Below, in pieces: positions 1 through 11,501 of a stretch of 64,000 nt of DNA. Position numbers and translations under genes: made by a program. Origin of the DNA: Sclerotinia nivalis (lineage: Eukaryota; Ascomycota; Leotiomycetes; Helotiales; Sclerotiniaceae); NCBI GenBank assembly GCA_029531795.1, contig JAPEIS010000010.1, positions 1,178,001 to 1,242,000 on the forward strand, given 5' to 3'. The stretch's first letter is position 1. Every line of letters begins with the position of its first letter. The notes under the pieces were generated by a model. The model was given only the letters and a program-made list of their open reading frames with translations, ran no database searches and had not been told where the DNA came from.

Positions 1-189
1 TACTGTGAGTGATGTAGCAAATATGTAGGATTAACCAAGAGGAAGAACCTAGATTTGCAAAATTCAGGACTATGTATGTATGATGAGAGTAATATCCTTC
101 ATCATAAATCAAATAATATCCAACACAACAAAACACAACACAACATCCACCAAACCCATCACCCCATCACTTACTCCCCACCCCATCCC

Positions 190-1460
190 TCACTCCCCAC
201 CCCACACACTCCTCTCCCACCCCACCGTCCCCCTCATCCTATGCCAGCCCGCCCCCGCCGCAGCCTCCATCTCAATACTCTGAACCACATTCTTGGGGCT
301 CAATCGCAGCGTCTCGGGAAATGAGATGTAGCCTTCTTCTTCGAGGGTGTGCAGGGTGGTTTTTATCCAGGTTCTGCTGGTTATTTGTTTGGTTGTTTCT
401 TCGGTTGTTTCTTCGGTTATTTCTTCGGTTGCGGTTTTGGGGTTGGTTGGGGGGTTGGAGGTTGGGAGATTGGTTGGGGGGTTTGAGTTTGGGTTTGGAT
501 CTGAGGTTTGGAGATTGGTTTCGGGGGGTTCGGACTTGGGTTCGGGGTTGGAATTGGAATTCGAGGGGATACTTAATTCCAAACTTTCCAGTTGGGTTTC
601 TAGACCTAGGACCGCGAGACGGGATGAGAGAGCCGGGTGGAGAATACTATCTATAGGGTATAGTTTGAGGATGAAGAGGAGGGTGGGGATGAATTTTGAG
701 AGGTGCCATAGTGGGAGTTTGTGGGATTGGTATTGCCAGGGTCCGGTTATGTTGGTTATGTGGACTAGGTTTGGGGAGGGGTGTTACTTTGGGGTTTTTG
801 GAGGTGGTTTGAGGTGAGGTTTGGGGTAAAGGGGAGGGGAGGGGTTGAGGGTAGGGGTTGATGGGGAATGGGAAAGGAGGAAGAGAAGGAGGAAGGGAGA
901 GGAGGGAGAGGAGAAGCGAAGAGGAAGACGTACATATAGTACCAGTCACGGGAGCAAGAAACGGGGTACTAGTAGCAGGGGGAGGAGGCGAAGTAAGGAG
1001 GTACCCCCAATGAACTAGATGATTAGAAAAGAAAATTAGTATTCATATTCATATTCATATTCATACTCCATGCCTTTGAAATCAACCAGCTCATCAAAAG
1101 CAAAAGCAAACCCCCCCCCCAAAACCATGAAAAAACACCATCAGAACCATATAAAGAAACCCTAAAAAATCAAAAGTATATAAATACATAACAAATATAC
1201 AAAAATCGCCAACCAATCAACCAACCAACTAACCAACTCTAACCAAACTAACCATCAAAACCCACCCTCCCTCCAAAATCCAAAAATCCAAAACTGCAAA
1301 TCTACTCACAAAGCGATTCATGCCCAATATCCGCAAGGAAGATATACAAAGTCGACGGAGCGAAGATGAGATTAGAGGGAAGGGATCGGGATGGCGTGGT
1401 GGTGGTGTTCAGGATATCGATGGGAGGAGTAGAATGCGAAATCGGTGTGGACGTGGACAT
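190..1460 (-). CDS. Hypothetical three-exon protein of the fungal 'HWG' type (DUF6914-like?)
   Basis: I read three exons, 1460-1310, 1014-934 and 764-190, joined in phase (GTGAGT..CTAG, GTACGT..CTAG) into about 268 residues. Exon 1 starts at the ATG at 1460 and ends in LYIFLADIGHESL. Splicing creates FHWGYLL, then a Pro-rich loop, then GTIFHITNITGPWQYQ. A hydrophobic stretch (PTLLFILKLYPIDSIL) follows, then a long Pro/Asn/Thr-rich linker. The C-terminal block is WIKTTLHTLEEEGYISF, ending in WERSVWGGE. The order of an HW motif, a GT.xH strand, a W.Y strand and a late tryptophan helix resembles small fungal proteins grouped as DUF6914. That assignment is from recall only and no function is known. 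The gene has no partner nearby. The 294-nt intron 1 contains a run of ten G/C bases and (TTCATA)n-type repeats. Confidence 0.6.
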
Positions 1461-1937
1461 ATTTAATTTGATAGAGCTAATGATATCGATTCATTTGTAG
1501 CGTAGTATGGTGAGTTTATGAGAGAGGGGAGATATTGATATTGATATTGATGTCGATTTTGGTCGTGGAGTTGGATAGGTATGGCGGGATGGTGGGAATT
1601 GGGTTGAGGAGATTGGGTGATGGGAGGAGTAAGGGAGGTAGGAATTTGAAATTTGGTATTTGGATCATATCAAATCGGACACCATTTGAAGTTGATGTGA
1701 TGGGGTCATAATGCACGGGCCACATGAGAAAATTAAAATTACTTGGGACACTTAAGGTTCATCGGGAGCTCACCGGGAGTATAAAAGCTCATTGGGAACA
1801 AGAACCTACTTGAAATTTTCTGCATTCGAGCGTGTAAAATATCTTATCTGATGACAAAAGTATGCATGAATACGATTAGTATGAATCACAAGATTTGATA
1901 AAGTCTAGATTTGAGTATTAAATATGAAATCTATCCT
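1461..1937. other. Spacer upstream of the HWG gene, downstream of RIX7
   Basis: This 477-nt stretch separates two minus-strand genes. It holds a short GATATT tandem run at about 1531-1555 and no supportable gene. It should contain the promoter of the gene ending at 190 and the RIX7 3' region. Confidence 0.5.
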
Positions 1938-4400
1938 TTACATTCCCCTATCCCTCAATCTCCTATACTTCCCCGCATCCTTCACACTCGCCTTGATCTT
2001 CCCTAAAGCAACCTCCCAATCCGCTCCACCAATCTTCAAATCATCCTCTATGGTAGCTTGTCCCTGTGCTACCATACTCATCTCCCTCTTCAACGCTGCC
2101 ACTGCAGCAGCTTGATGCAAATTACCCAAATCCGCTCCACTATAGCCGTTGCACCTCTCATCTCTCGCTACTGGACCCAATGCCTCGATATCTTGTGCGC
2201 TAGCGAATGGTAGTGCTTTTCTGTACAGGGCCTTGAGAATCTCTACACGTTCATCTGGAGATGGAAGGTCGACAAAGACTGAGGTACCAAGACGGCCTGG
2301 ACGTAGCATAGCGGGATCGATCATGTCAGGTCGATTAGTGGCACCTACAACGTAAATTCCAGCTCTGTTGCTTAGACCATCAAGTTCGGTAAGGATAGTA
2401 TTGACGACTTTGCTACTAGCTTCTGACAGAGAGTCCTCACGTTTGGGAACCAATGCATCCAGTTCATCGAAGAATAGAATACAAGGTACGGATGATCTGG
2501 CACGCTCAAAGACTTGTCTAACAGCCCTTTCTGATTCTCCCACATACTTGTTGAGAAGTTCAGGACCCTTGATAGAAATGAAATTGGCTTTTGATTCATT
2601 TGCGACGGCTTTCGCAAGAAGCGTTTTACCACATCCAGGTGGTCCCCATAATAAAACTCCTGTTGGCGCTGTGATACCAACTCGAGCAAAAGATTCTGGT
2701 CGTTTGATAGGCTCAACAATGGCCATTTCGAGTTGCTCTCGCACCTCATGTAAAGCGCCAACATGAGCCCATGTGGTATCTGGAATTGTTGCAAAACCTT
2801 CTCGTTTAGCCGATGGCTGAACTTTAGGTATGGCTGCAAGGAAATCGGTATATTTGATAGAAAAGTCTCCATCAGGAGCGGAGCCTCCCGCATTAGCGAC
2901 TAGAGACCTCAAAACAAGAAGAGCTTCTGAAGTGCTATCCTTCAATATTGGAGTATCTAGTTCCATGGATGTAGCACTTTGTAGCGGGGTATCGAGCTCC
3001 ATGGTAGAAACAGTTTGTTGTTTCAGAACTGCCATCATACGCTTCATGGCTTCTGTACCTGCAACAGACACAACATCATTCAGATCAGCACCCACAAATC
3101 CAGGAGTCATCTTTGCTAAAGCATGAAAGTTAAAATCATCGGGTAAGGTAAGCTTTTGAGTAAGAGCGCGAAGAATCTTCTCTCGAGCAGCTTCGTTCGG
3201 AACCCCCAAATTAATCTCCTTATTAAAACGACCTGCTCTTCGGAGAGCCGGATCAAGACTATCCGGTCGATTTGTGGCAGCAATGATAATGACAGGTTTA
3301 CCGCCTGTTTTTTCTAAAGCCATATCATCCATGGATGTGAGCATTTGAGCAACGATTCGTTTTTCCATCTCTCTCTGAGCACTCTCACGTTTCCCCATTA
3401 TGACATCAATCTCATCGATGAAAACAAGACAAGGTGCCATACGTTTTGCTTCGTCAAAGACATCCCTAATCTTTTTTTCTGATTCTCCCGACATACCAGC
3501 CACTAAAGATGGTGCAGAAATCGGTATGAATGACACTCCTATTTCTGCAGCAAAAGCGTTTGCGATCATAGTTTTACCACAACCAGGTGGTCCATGGAGT
3601 AGAACACCTCGAGGTGGTTGAATCCCCGTCCTTATATATGTTTCCGGATATAGCATTGGCATCGCCACAAGCTCGTTCAATTCTTCAATGACATTATCCA
3701 CTCCTCCAAGATTCTCCAGCGAAATATCCGTGGGTGGTGCTCTATCCGCATCTTTCCTGATTTCTCGTTCTGCTTTCCGACGTTTTGATTTTGGCTCACC
3801 GTTGGCTTGTCGATCTGGTTTCATAGGTGATTCGACTTCCCCATTACCATTGGCGCTGGTTTGTATTGAAGTAATGGGTGTGGCGATCCCGCTCACAGAA
3901 GGGGTACCGTTCATAGGACTCATTGTTGGTAACGATGCTGGTTTTGCCCAATTTTTGGTAATATTTCTATTCATTATGTTATGTTCCTAAAAAGAATTGT
4001 TAGTATATTTACATCAGAAGCTTGCGGGATTTTTATACCTTCAACTGTGGTGCCGCCTCCTCCAATCCTTCAAAATCCCCATCTACGGAATCACTGTCAT
4101 CTTGTTCTTCCCTCAATACCAACAGCACTCTGTCGATTGAGTCTTCCAGTAGTTTTTTTGATCTTCTTTTTAGACTTGAATTCGAATTTTTAATGCTATC
4201 ATAGACAATAGAGATAGTAAGACGCTTTGGTCCCTTCTGGCTCTGTGCCTGTTCATCTGCCAATTTCCTTACAATTTGATATATCTGCATAAACTTTTAG
4301 TAAAGAAGCCGCGATTCGAGATTATCTTTGCGCCGATGACAATCCATACCTCCTTGTCCAGCCCTTGACTCAAAGTTGGCCTTCCACCTCTAGATATCAT
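1938..4400 (-). CDS. RIX7: Ribosome biogenesis AAA ATPase RIX7 (NVL family)
   Basis: This is a type II AAA ATPase of the Rix7/NVL family. The family acts in the nucleolus and nucleus, extracting factors from pre-60S ribosomal particles. Exons are 4400-4350, 4284-4039 and 3986-1938; all are in phase and give 781 residues (yeast Rix7 is 837). The N-terminus has the family's LSQGLDKE and IYQIVRKLADEQ helices, then an acidic stretch and a basic NLS-like KSKRRKAEREIRK. D1 carries Walker A GPPGCGKT (about residue 231) and Walker B FIDEID (about 288). D2 carries a second GPPGCGKT (about 547) and FFDELD (about 604). Arginine-finger regions (ATNRPD...RRAGRF and ATNRPD...RPGRL) follow each. The D1-D2 linker has a near-duplicate S.MELDTP motif. 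The start at 4400 was chosen because it gives the canonical N-terminus; an in-frame ATG at 4460 is probably in the 5' UTR. The gene is head-to-head with VPS20. Confidence 0.95.
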
Positions 4401-4654
4401 AACGAACCTTCCAAATATTCTTAGGTTAAGTGCGTACTCTGAATTATTCGAATTTTCCAAGTCGAGTGAATGTGTGTGTGAGATAAAAAAAATTGTTATC
4501 CTCTCCCAAAAACGGTAAGTCCCGCGCGGAATAATTCTTATCGCTTATCAGCGCCGACCGCCATGACGCCGTTTACAAGCATCCAAACCTCAGATTGAGA
4601 ATACCACGGAATGCATCTCTCTAGCTGCAATCAAGTAATTCAAACATATCAACA
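4401..4654. promoter_or_regulatory. Shared promoter region of RIX7 and VPS20
   Basis: Only 254 nt lie between the two divergent start codons, so the promoters must overlap. The stretch has a GC-rich patch at about 4520-4570. No known factor site can be assigned by eye. Confidence 0.6.
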
Positions 4655-5436
4655 ATGGGGAACAATCCCAGTACTCATAAGATATCCGCGCAGGATAAGT
4701 AAGGAGCTCTTCAGCTGTCCCTCACGTCTACATCCACTAACTCATCCACTAACTCATCCACTAACTCATCAACTACAGAGCTATCCTAGACATGAAGAAC
4801 CAGCGGGACAAGCTCCACCAATATCAACGACGTATAACTGTACTCACCGATCGCGAAACCGCTATTGCCAAAGAGATGTTAGCGAAAGGCGACAAGAAAC
4901 GAGCTCTTCTAGCCCTGCGACGAAAAAAATATCAAGAATCTCTGCTGGCAAAGACGGATGCGCAACTCGAGCAATTGGAGAAACTGACTAGTAGTGTGGA
5001 GTTTGCATTGGTACAAAAGGATGTTGTATTTGGTTTACAACAAGGCACGAATGTGCTGAACCAGATACATAAGGAAATGGGAGGACTAGATCATGTGGAG
5101 AAATTGATGGGAGAGACAGCGGATGCTATTGCTTATCAACAGGCAAGTACTATATCTATCGTGTGATGATTTGTTACTTTACTGACTTCATATTTGTAGG
5201 AGGTGAGCGATATGTTGGGTGGGATGATGTCAAATCAGGACGAAGATGAGGTAGAGGATGAACTAGCTGCTCTGGAAGCGGAAGTCACAGGTGTTCCACA
5301 ACCTGAAGTTCCTACGCCGGGGTTGCCATTAAAAGAATCCTTACCTGATGTGCCAAGATCAGAACTTTCGAGTAAAGACCGGGCAAAAGCAAGACAACGT
5401 GAGCGCGATGAACAGCAAGTAGCAATGTTGGCTTAG
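4655..5436 (+). CDS. VPS20: ESCRT-III subunit VPS20 (CHMP6 homologue)
   Basis: This is a Snf7-family ESCRT-III protein that nucleates Snf7 filaments on endosomes after ESCRT-II binding. Exons are 4655-4698, 4779-5142 and 5200-5436; the product is 214 residues. The start MGNNPSTHKISAQD has the N-myristoylation-type Met-Gly typical of Vps20/CHMP6. The spliced join gives AQDKAILDMKNQRDKL, followed by the basic helix hairpin (RRITVLTDRETAIAKEML, KKRALLALRRKKYQ) and an acidic C-terminal tail (EDEVEDELAALEAEV, a MIM-like region that binds Vps4). Intron 1 has an unusual tandem repeat. Intron 2 appears to use a GC-AG pair (CAG|GCAAGT...TTTGTAG|GAG), because the only nearby GT donor puts the next exon out of frame. 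Confidence 0.93.
4731..4778 (+). repeat. Four tandem 12-mers carrying branch-point motifs, ending at the VPS20 intron 1 acceptor
   Basis: Three perfect copies of CATCCACTAACT (4731-4742, 4743-4754, 4755-4766) are followed by a diverged fourth, CATCAACTACAG (4767-4778). The last two bases of the fourth are the acceptor AG. Each perfect copy holds a consensus CTAAC branch point. Confidence 0.85.
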
Positions 5437-5944
5437 GCGTTTTAGTTTGTTGGGAATTTAAAGGAGTTATGCGAGCATTGCTGATTGGATACCCGATTCA
5501 TATTTTTACACTCTTTGAGCATCATCAGTTGTATATATGGATTAGTATTTTACTGAGGACCGTTGTGGAAGCAGCAATACATTTGTCTTTGTATTTACAT
5601 TATGATGCCGATTACAATAGACTTTCCTAAAATGAATCAGTATTGCCACCAAGTCCATGAGCAGACTTTCTATCTGCCATTGGTAACGCCGTCCAATGCA
5701 CTAGTTGAATCCTTGATGCAAATCCCATACTCCGCGCTTATGCATATCCATATAACCGACAATGCAAAATAGTAACATCTTATGCCCCTCCCATCTCCCA
5801 GATACCAAATAATCCACCAATGAATGGGTCGAGCGTGCACCAGTTCTTGAAAGACAAAACCCACGGAGGTCAAAACGAAAACAATTGACTGAAGGCTCAA
5901 AAGCTCGACTGCTTCTACCCCCATACGTCCCATCTCTCGTAAGA
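5437..5944. other. Convergent 3' spacer, VPS20 and DUF2293 gene
   Basis: About 500 nt of AT-rich DNA lies between two convergent stop codons. Short ORFs on both strands have no protein-like character. I see only presumed 3' UTRs and poly(A) signals. Confidence 0.5.
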
Positions 5945-8838
5945 TCACTCTAAAACAATAACTTGACGCCTAGGTTGTATAACTCGAGTATATGTCGGAG
6001 TATTAGCGTCCCGCGGTACCGAAACTCGCATGGTATGGTGTGGCATATGTCGCTCAGTAGGATACGGATCATGTCTCTCGTAGTGTACTTGTAGGCCAGA
6101 TCTTTCGCCAGATATTCTAAAGTAAAGAAAGTTAGTGATTTCTACGCCATCCATTTATCCTTCAAGCCCACTCACTCTGGTCTATCTAAATATCGTACTG
6201 GAGATCTTGCTTGAACAGGGCGCATGACTGTAAATGACCTAGCTGCTTGATCTGGCTCGCCGCCTTGACGATGAACATTTGGAGGAAATCTCTGATAAGA
6301 AACGGGACCATCTTGTGGTCGGGGAAAGGAAGGTTCAAGCCCAGATTGAGAGAAACGTTGAATGAAAGCTTGGTCCGCAGGACCATCCACATTTTGAAAA
6401 TGAGAAATTCTTCTGGAACCATGTAGATCAGGTGACGCTGGTCTTTGAAGGTAATATCTCTGACCGGGTTCAACTTGTTCTCGTCGTACAAACCGATCAC
6501 GCTCAACCACTCTCATATTATCACTAGCCACTCGTTGAGGATTGTAAGTCTCATCAAAATTTGTCAAATAGGGGCGTGGCGCAGCTATTTCTCGTCTCGA
6601 ATGAGGTACAGGCTGCTGGTAAGAGAGCCTCTCATCTTCTCGCCTGGATAGATTTGAATGCATTTCATGTAGTCTGGGATCAGGCACATCATAAATAGGC
6701 AGTCGTCCTGCAAGCACAGGTCGTGAAGATGCTAATGGCACATTTGTTGACAAACCTTCAGTATGTCTGGGCAATGCAATGGGACGACGATCAGCTTCCC
6801 TGGAATGGGAAATTGGAGTGGTATGGCCATGCTGTTCCCGGGAGGGATAAGGCCTAAATCGCCCATGACCATCCTCAATCACACGACGGCGTTTAGAATA
6901 TGAATCATCATCATCATCAATGACAATGACTTCTCGGAGCCTAGGTGAAATTCTACCCCTTTCAGCCACACGTCGTGGATATGACGTTTGATGGTCATTT
7001 AATTCGCCAACAGCATTTCGATCCAAACGAGGTGAAATGTTCATACTATCATTTTGTGTTTCAATGGATAAAGCAAGCATGTCTTGAAATCCAGATCTCG
7101 TTGAGGAGGCCCCGACTACTACTTGAGGCCTCGGCTCTCTGCTCACTTGTGGTGCAGTATTAAACTGTGGAGGATGGAAGGCTGGGCGGTCATGCAAGGG
7201 TCTTACTGTTACCTCATCTCTGCGAATCAATATCCTAGAAGATGGCCATTCCTGTGGGTAGTAATGACGAATCTATAAATGTTAGCCGTGAAATTTGTTC
7301 TATCTCTCTCGCTAAAACTGGACGTACTTGTTGTTCAGGCGGGATGCTATGCCGAGGTCCTGCATCACGATAGAGGTACTCTGGCCCCTGCTGTCGAGGT
7401 ATTTCTGGGTAATGTGGTGAGCCATTATGGTGAGTAGGTCTCAAACTTGCCTCATGTACTTGTGTACTTGGCCCATTAAGTTCATGGGCGATATTTTGAC
7501 GGCGATTCAGAGCCTCATCCCAAGCAGCTTGATATCGCTTGAAGCGAGGCTGGGGTTTCCTTGGTGCTTCGTTTGGCCTTGCTCGAGACCTTGTGCGAGA
7601 AGAAATGGGATCTGAGGGGCCAGCAACATTCCCATATGAATTTTGCTCAACTCCCAAAGGTTGCCGCCTTTGTGAATCATCTTGATTGACTAAGGCGGCG
7701 GGTTCGGCGAATGTCCCTTCCTCTTCCTCGTTCTCCTCCTCCTCCGAATCATCGGAGTCGTCCTCATCTTCATCGTCCGAATCGGTAATAATGACAACTT
7801 CTCGTAAGATCTCGTCCATTTGATCGCGGCCAGTTTCCTCGTCTCCTCGCCATTTCACAAGGACGTCCAAACATACAGGTTCAACTACCTTTCGTGCATT
7901 TATCCAACTAGTTTCCCTGAGTAACTTATCATATCTCGTGTGTGTATGCCGAATGTGGGCAAGAACAGCGAGTTGAACTCGACGTGCCAAAGGAAGATCT
8001 GCCTGAAGGCCGACTGTAGGTTCTCCATGAAATTTGACACCCTTTTGAAAAGCATGCTCGATAATTCGTTGTCGATCAGTGTTGGGGATTCTTGGAAAAA
8101 GATCTCGTATCGCATCGTCGGCTTGTTTGTTTATTTCTTCTTGTGATTCTGGTATTGGTTCAATCGAACCGTGGGTAGTGTTCGAAATAACCGTGTCGCC
8201 GACAATTTTACGTGCCTCATCCACGATGACTTCTCGAAAGTGATATCCGGTTCGAAAAACATGCTCCGAAATCTTCGAGTTGTCCTCTTTCGAGCGCTGT
8301 AGGAGGTATGGGGTTAGTAGGTGCAGCCTTGCATCTGGTACGGACAGACCTGTCAGTCAACCTTACCGAAACAATGAAGATCATAGCATTTTGTTCTCGC
8401 GATAGTTCTTTGCAAGCATTCGTCAAAGTCGGATCCCCAATAGGTACGTAGGCAAACCCTGGTGGAGGATTGGGATCATTGGTGACCTAACCATAAGTCA
8501 ATATGGCAAAGACACGTCGCAAATTTAAATACCTGAAACTCCAGCTTCTTCTTCTTTTCCTTATTCTCCGCAAATTCGAAATACGACTGATACTTAGAAC
8601 TATGCTTAGGAAGATCTAACTTTGCAATCAAATGATCTGGGGCAGGTTCTGCCCAATCTTGCGCAGTATATGATTTCTTCTCTTTCTTCCGAAGTTCCAA
8701 TTTTTTGGCACGACGCTCTTCCTTACCAGCTCGAGCCGATCGACTCTTTTGAGCCTTTTGAACTTCTTGAGCCTCCCTCTGCGCATTTTTATGAACAGTT
8801 CCCTTTGCATGAAGGGCTTTTTTTCTTCTACCCACCAT
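5945..8838 (-). CDS. DUF2293 domain protein
   Basis: This is a fungal protein of unknown function with a DUF2293 domain. Five exons join in phase: 8838-8533, 8486-8367, 8296-7328, 7272-6176 and 6116-5945, giving 887 residues. The N-terminus is very basic (VGRRKKALHAKG, then repeated Lys/Arg-rich helices) and looks nuclear or RNA/DNA-binding. Then come PAPDHLIAKLDLPKH, FEFAENKEKKKKLEFQ and ACKELSREQNAMIFIVS. The DUF2293 block follows (HVFRTGYHFREVIVDEARKI through DLPLARRVQLAVLAHIRH to about residue 260). After an acidic Asp/Glu run, the second half is low-complexity and Arg/Pro/Ser-rich, with an acidic-basic patch IDDDDDSYSKRRR. All donors are GTRNGT-like and branch points CTAAC-like. No function can be inferred from the neighbours. 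Confidence 0.87.
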
Positions 8839-9958
8839 ATCGAGTACTATCCTCGACTTACCATAAGGAATTGATGACCTATTGACAGAAATTAGTGCGC
8901 AAAAATAGCGCTTGCAAGGCACGATAACAATTCTCTCAAAGTAATACCAGCAGCTTATTGCGTGATAAGGAAAATAGAGAATCACAATACGTCCTAACAA
9001 TCAATATATCCAGTATTCCAGTGTTAGAAATTGGAAAGAGTTGTTTGTGTTGTGTCAATGAAATGATTTGAGATGGAAGAATGAACGTCTTGTGTTGCGA
9101 AAAGTTGGGCCAGCAACAAAATGGCATCCGAGGTGGTGGATGGGTGTATCAGTAGTTTTATTTAGCGTGTGCCAAGCGAAAAACAGTGTACGGAGTACAT
9201 TACGCAGTAAGGTTGTCTGTCATGTGAATATGAACGATAAATGCCTCAATTCACCTCTGGATCATTTTTAAAATTCGCTATATATTTCAATCGGCCTTCT
9301 CTCTACTTACCTAGTATCATCCACAGGTCAAGACCAGCCAATAAAGTCACTTTACATCGCGTGCGACGGGGACAACCTCTTAAAGATCTGGCTCAAGATG
9401 AAGGAAGCCACAAGTATGCCACATTCGAGGAGACAACAGGTCCACCAAATCGTAACTTCAACTTACTTGTCTTGCACTCACTGGTAATTGATATATTGGT
9501 ATCCAATTTAATCATCCCATCATATACACTTTTCAAATTACGACAGTCTCTAGTGCTTATATCTGATTTACTCTCACTCTCGTTCTTACCTTCGCCATCG
9601 TCTTCCAGATATGGAATGACGTTATTTACTCTATCTCACGAATATCATGACGAATCTATGATATTGCCTTTATTACTCTGCTACCAATAGTTAGATATTG
9701 ATCGAATGTTTGAGTAGCACTGGAGTTTATGCTAGATCAGTGCTAATCATATGTTGATAAGCAGCGACATGGAAAGCCAGTGTTGCTTAATCCAAATTTT
9801 ACAACAACTGTTGTTTAGAAGAAGGTTTAATATAGCAAGGATATTTGGTACTGTTAATTGGTATTGTAATTTTACCAAAAAAGAAAACAGCTCCAACTAT
9901 TGTTTCACTCGGCTCTTACAAGGCTATTAATGGTTGTTTTTGTAGCACTACTTTGAGT
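8839..9958. other. 1.1-kb spacer, no supportable gene
   Basis: This holds the promoter of the DUF2293 gene and then AT-rich DNA. A plus-strand open frame at about 9241-9690 includes a somewhat protein-like segment (HRSRPANKVTLHRVRRGQ) but has no recognisable domain, and its second half is hydrophobic low-complexity. It may be a gene relic. Confidence 0.4.
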
Positions 9959-11060
9959 CTATACCCAATTCACGCTCCTACGAGCAGCTTCCTCTAAGCC
10001 AACCTTGGGCTCCCAATGCAATCGTTGCATTGCCTTTCCAATATCAAAAGTTCGATCCAAGCTACAGTTCTCCATCCGGCTCCTATTGAATTTCTTAGGT
10101 CTCTTCGTCCCAGCACTAAACACCCACATAATGCCTTCTGCTATTCGGGCGAAAAATAAGGCCAACCACATAGGCACCACAATGATCTTCTCCGGTGGTG
10201 TACGGTCACCCGCAAGACACCATACAAGGCGAGCAAAACTCCAAAATCTCATAGGTTCTCCATTCGTAATGAAGAAAGCTTCGCCGGCAACGTCAGAGCC
10301 TTGCAGCGGCTCATGCGTTTCTTCATTCATCATGGCCTCGACACAGCACACACATGCATCGGCTACATTTCCCGCATAGACGAAATCGAATTTACTGGTA
10401 CCATCTCCAACCTGGACGCGGGACATTGCTTGTTCCAGAGCATTTAAGAGCGAAGGCACGACCTGTACGTCTCTCTCGCCGATAATCCTACACGGTCTCA
10501 GCACTGCGGTACGTAATTGTGGGGGGCAATTTGCGGCGAGCACCATGGCGTCAGCAGTGGCTTTAGCCATGGTATAAGGATCATGATGAGAAGACCCGGG
10601 TTCCAATAGCCTGTGATGAGTGAGGATGGCGCACCCGTAACAACGGAGGTGCTTGAGATATAGATGTAATGCTTTACTGAGGGACACTTAGCCGCGCATG
10701 CGAGTGAGTTCTGCGTACCACCAATAATCGTAGCATTTGAAACCTTGAGACCTGCTGAAGGTGGCGTAGATGAGAACTTGGACTTCTCCTATTTTTTGAA
10801 ACCGACTTCATACTGCATGCATAGTTCACATGTCTATCTAGTCATCCGCAAGCGACTCATCGCATTGAAGGGCTGGAGCACCGCATAACCCTCCCATAAT
10901 GATGTGACACTTATGGAAACGCGACTTGCGCCGAGTATCTGAACATTAGCATATACGCGGACATGCGCTGCACCCAATGTCCCTGCAACTGAACTAGGCG
11001 ATGCGTTATGCATACTTCTGGACGAGAACAATGTACGAGGTAGTAAGATCAGAGGTACAG
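9959..11060 (-). pseudogene. Decayed 3-beta-hydroxysteroid dehydrogenase/isomerase-like gene
   Basis: The 3' part (about 10620-9959) is intact and typical of the extended short-chain dehydrogenase 3-beta-HSD/sterol C-4 decarboxylase group. It has the catalytic Tyr-x-x-x-Lys (PYTMAKATAD), then RPCRIIGERD and FDFVYAGNVADAC, and a hydrophobic C-terminal helix (VVPMWLALFFARIAEG). Upstream, recognisable pieces lie in other frames: CAAKCPSVKHYIYISSTSVV joins the intact part only by a frameshift near 10620, and GEVQVLIYAT joins PPSAGLKVSN only by another near 10765. A TGA lies in frame just upstream, and the NAD-binding GxxGxxG region cannot be recovered. No plausible intron repairs these breaks. 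The start near 11060 is only a guess at the limit of the relic. A lone product from the 3' ORF would lack the cofactor site. Confidence 0.7.
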
Positions 11061-11501
11061 CGCAGGCGGTGGGCAAATGATGTAGAGAGAAAGAGGGTAA
11101 AGGAGATGCAGCAAATGCAGCAAATGCGATATTTAAGGTAGCTGATGGAGAAATTCGATAAATCTTAAGAGGAAAAAAAGGACAATTCTACCCGAAACCG
11201 CGGTACCTACAATTTTAATATTGATTTTATATTCATTGAGAAGTATCTACCTATGACTGGATGGATGCATAAGCCTCATTCGATCTCCCACAATTGCCGT
11301 CCATTTATGTAGCAAACTTTATCCATCTCAAATACCTTCATATCAAACTCAAACTCGTATGATCCTCCTAATTCCATGCAGACCGAAACATAGCATATGC
11401 TCCTTTAAAACTCCATTTCCCTAATGTTCGTGCATCGCCAAATTTTCATACAAAAATGAATATTTACAAAAAAACTTTACCTCCAACATCCAGATCATCA
11501 A
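11061..11501. other. Spacer between the 3-beta-HSD relic and the carrier gene
   Basis: About 440 nt of AT-rich DNA. It holds the carrier 3' region and no supportable gene. Confidence 0.45.

Noticed and set aside
321..817. Plus-strand open frames of 111 and 156 codons rich in Trp/Gly/Val
   Set aside because: They are antisense shadows of the Pro/Asn/Thr-rich exon on the minus strand; composition mirrors the repeat, with no domain.
9241..9690. Plus-strand frame of 149 codons
   Set aside because: Only a short middle part looks protein-like; no splice partners, domain or clear start context. Mentioned as a possible relic only.
10615..10687. ATG at 10687 as start of an intact 242-residue dehydrogenase
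   Set aside because: The first 24 codons are a wrong-frame reading of the conserved ISSTSVV region; the product would lack the NAD-binding half.
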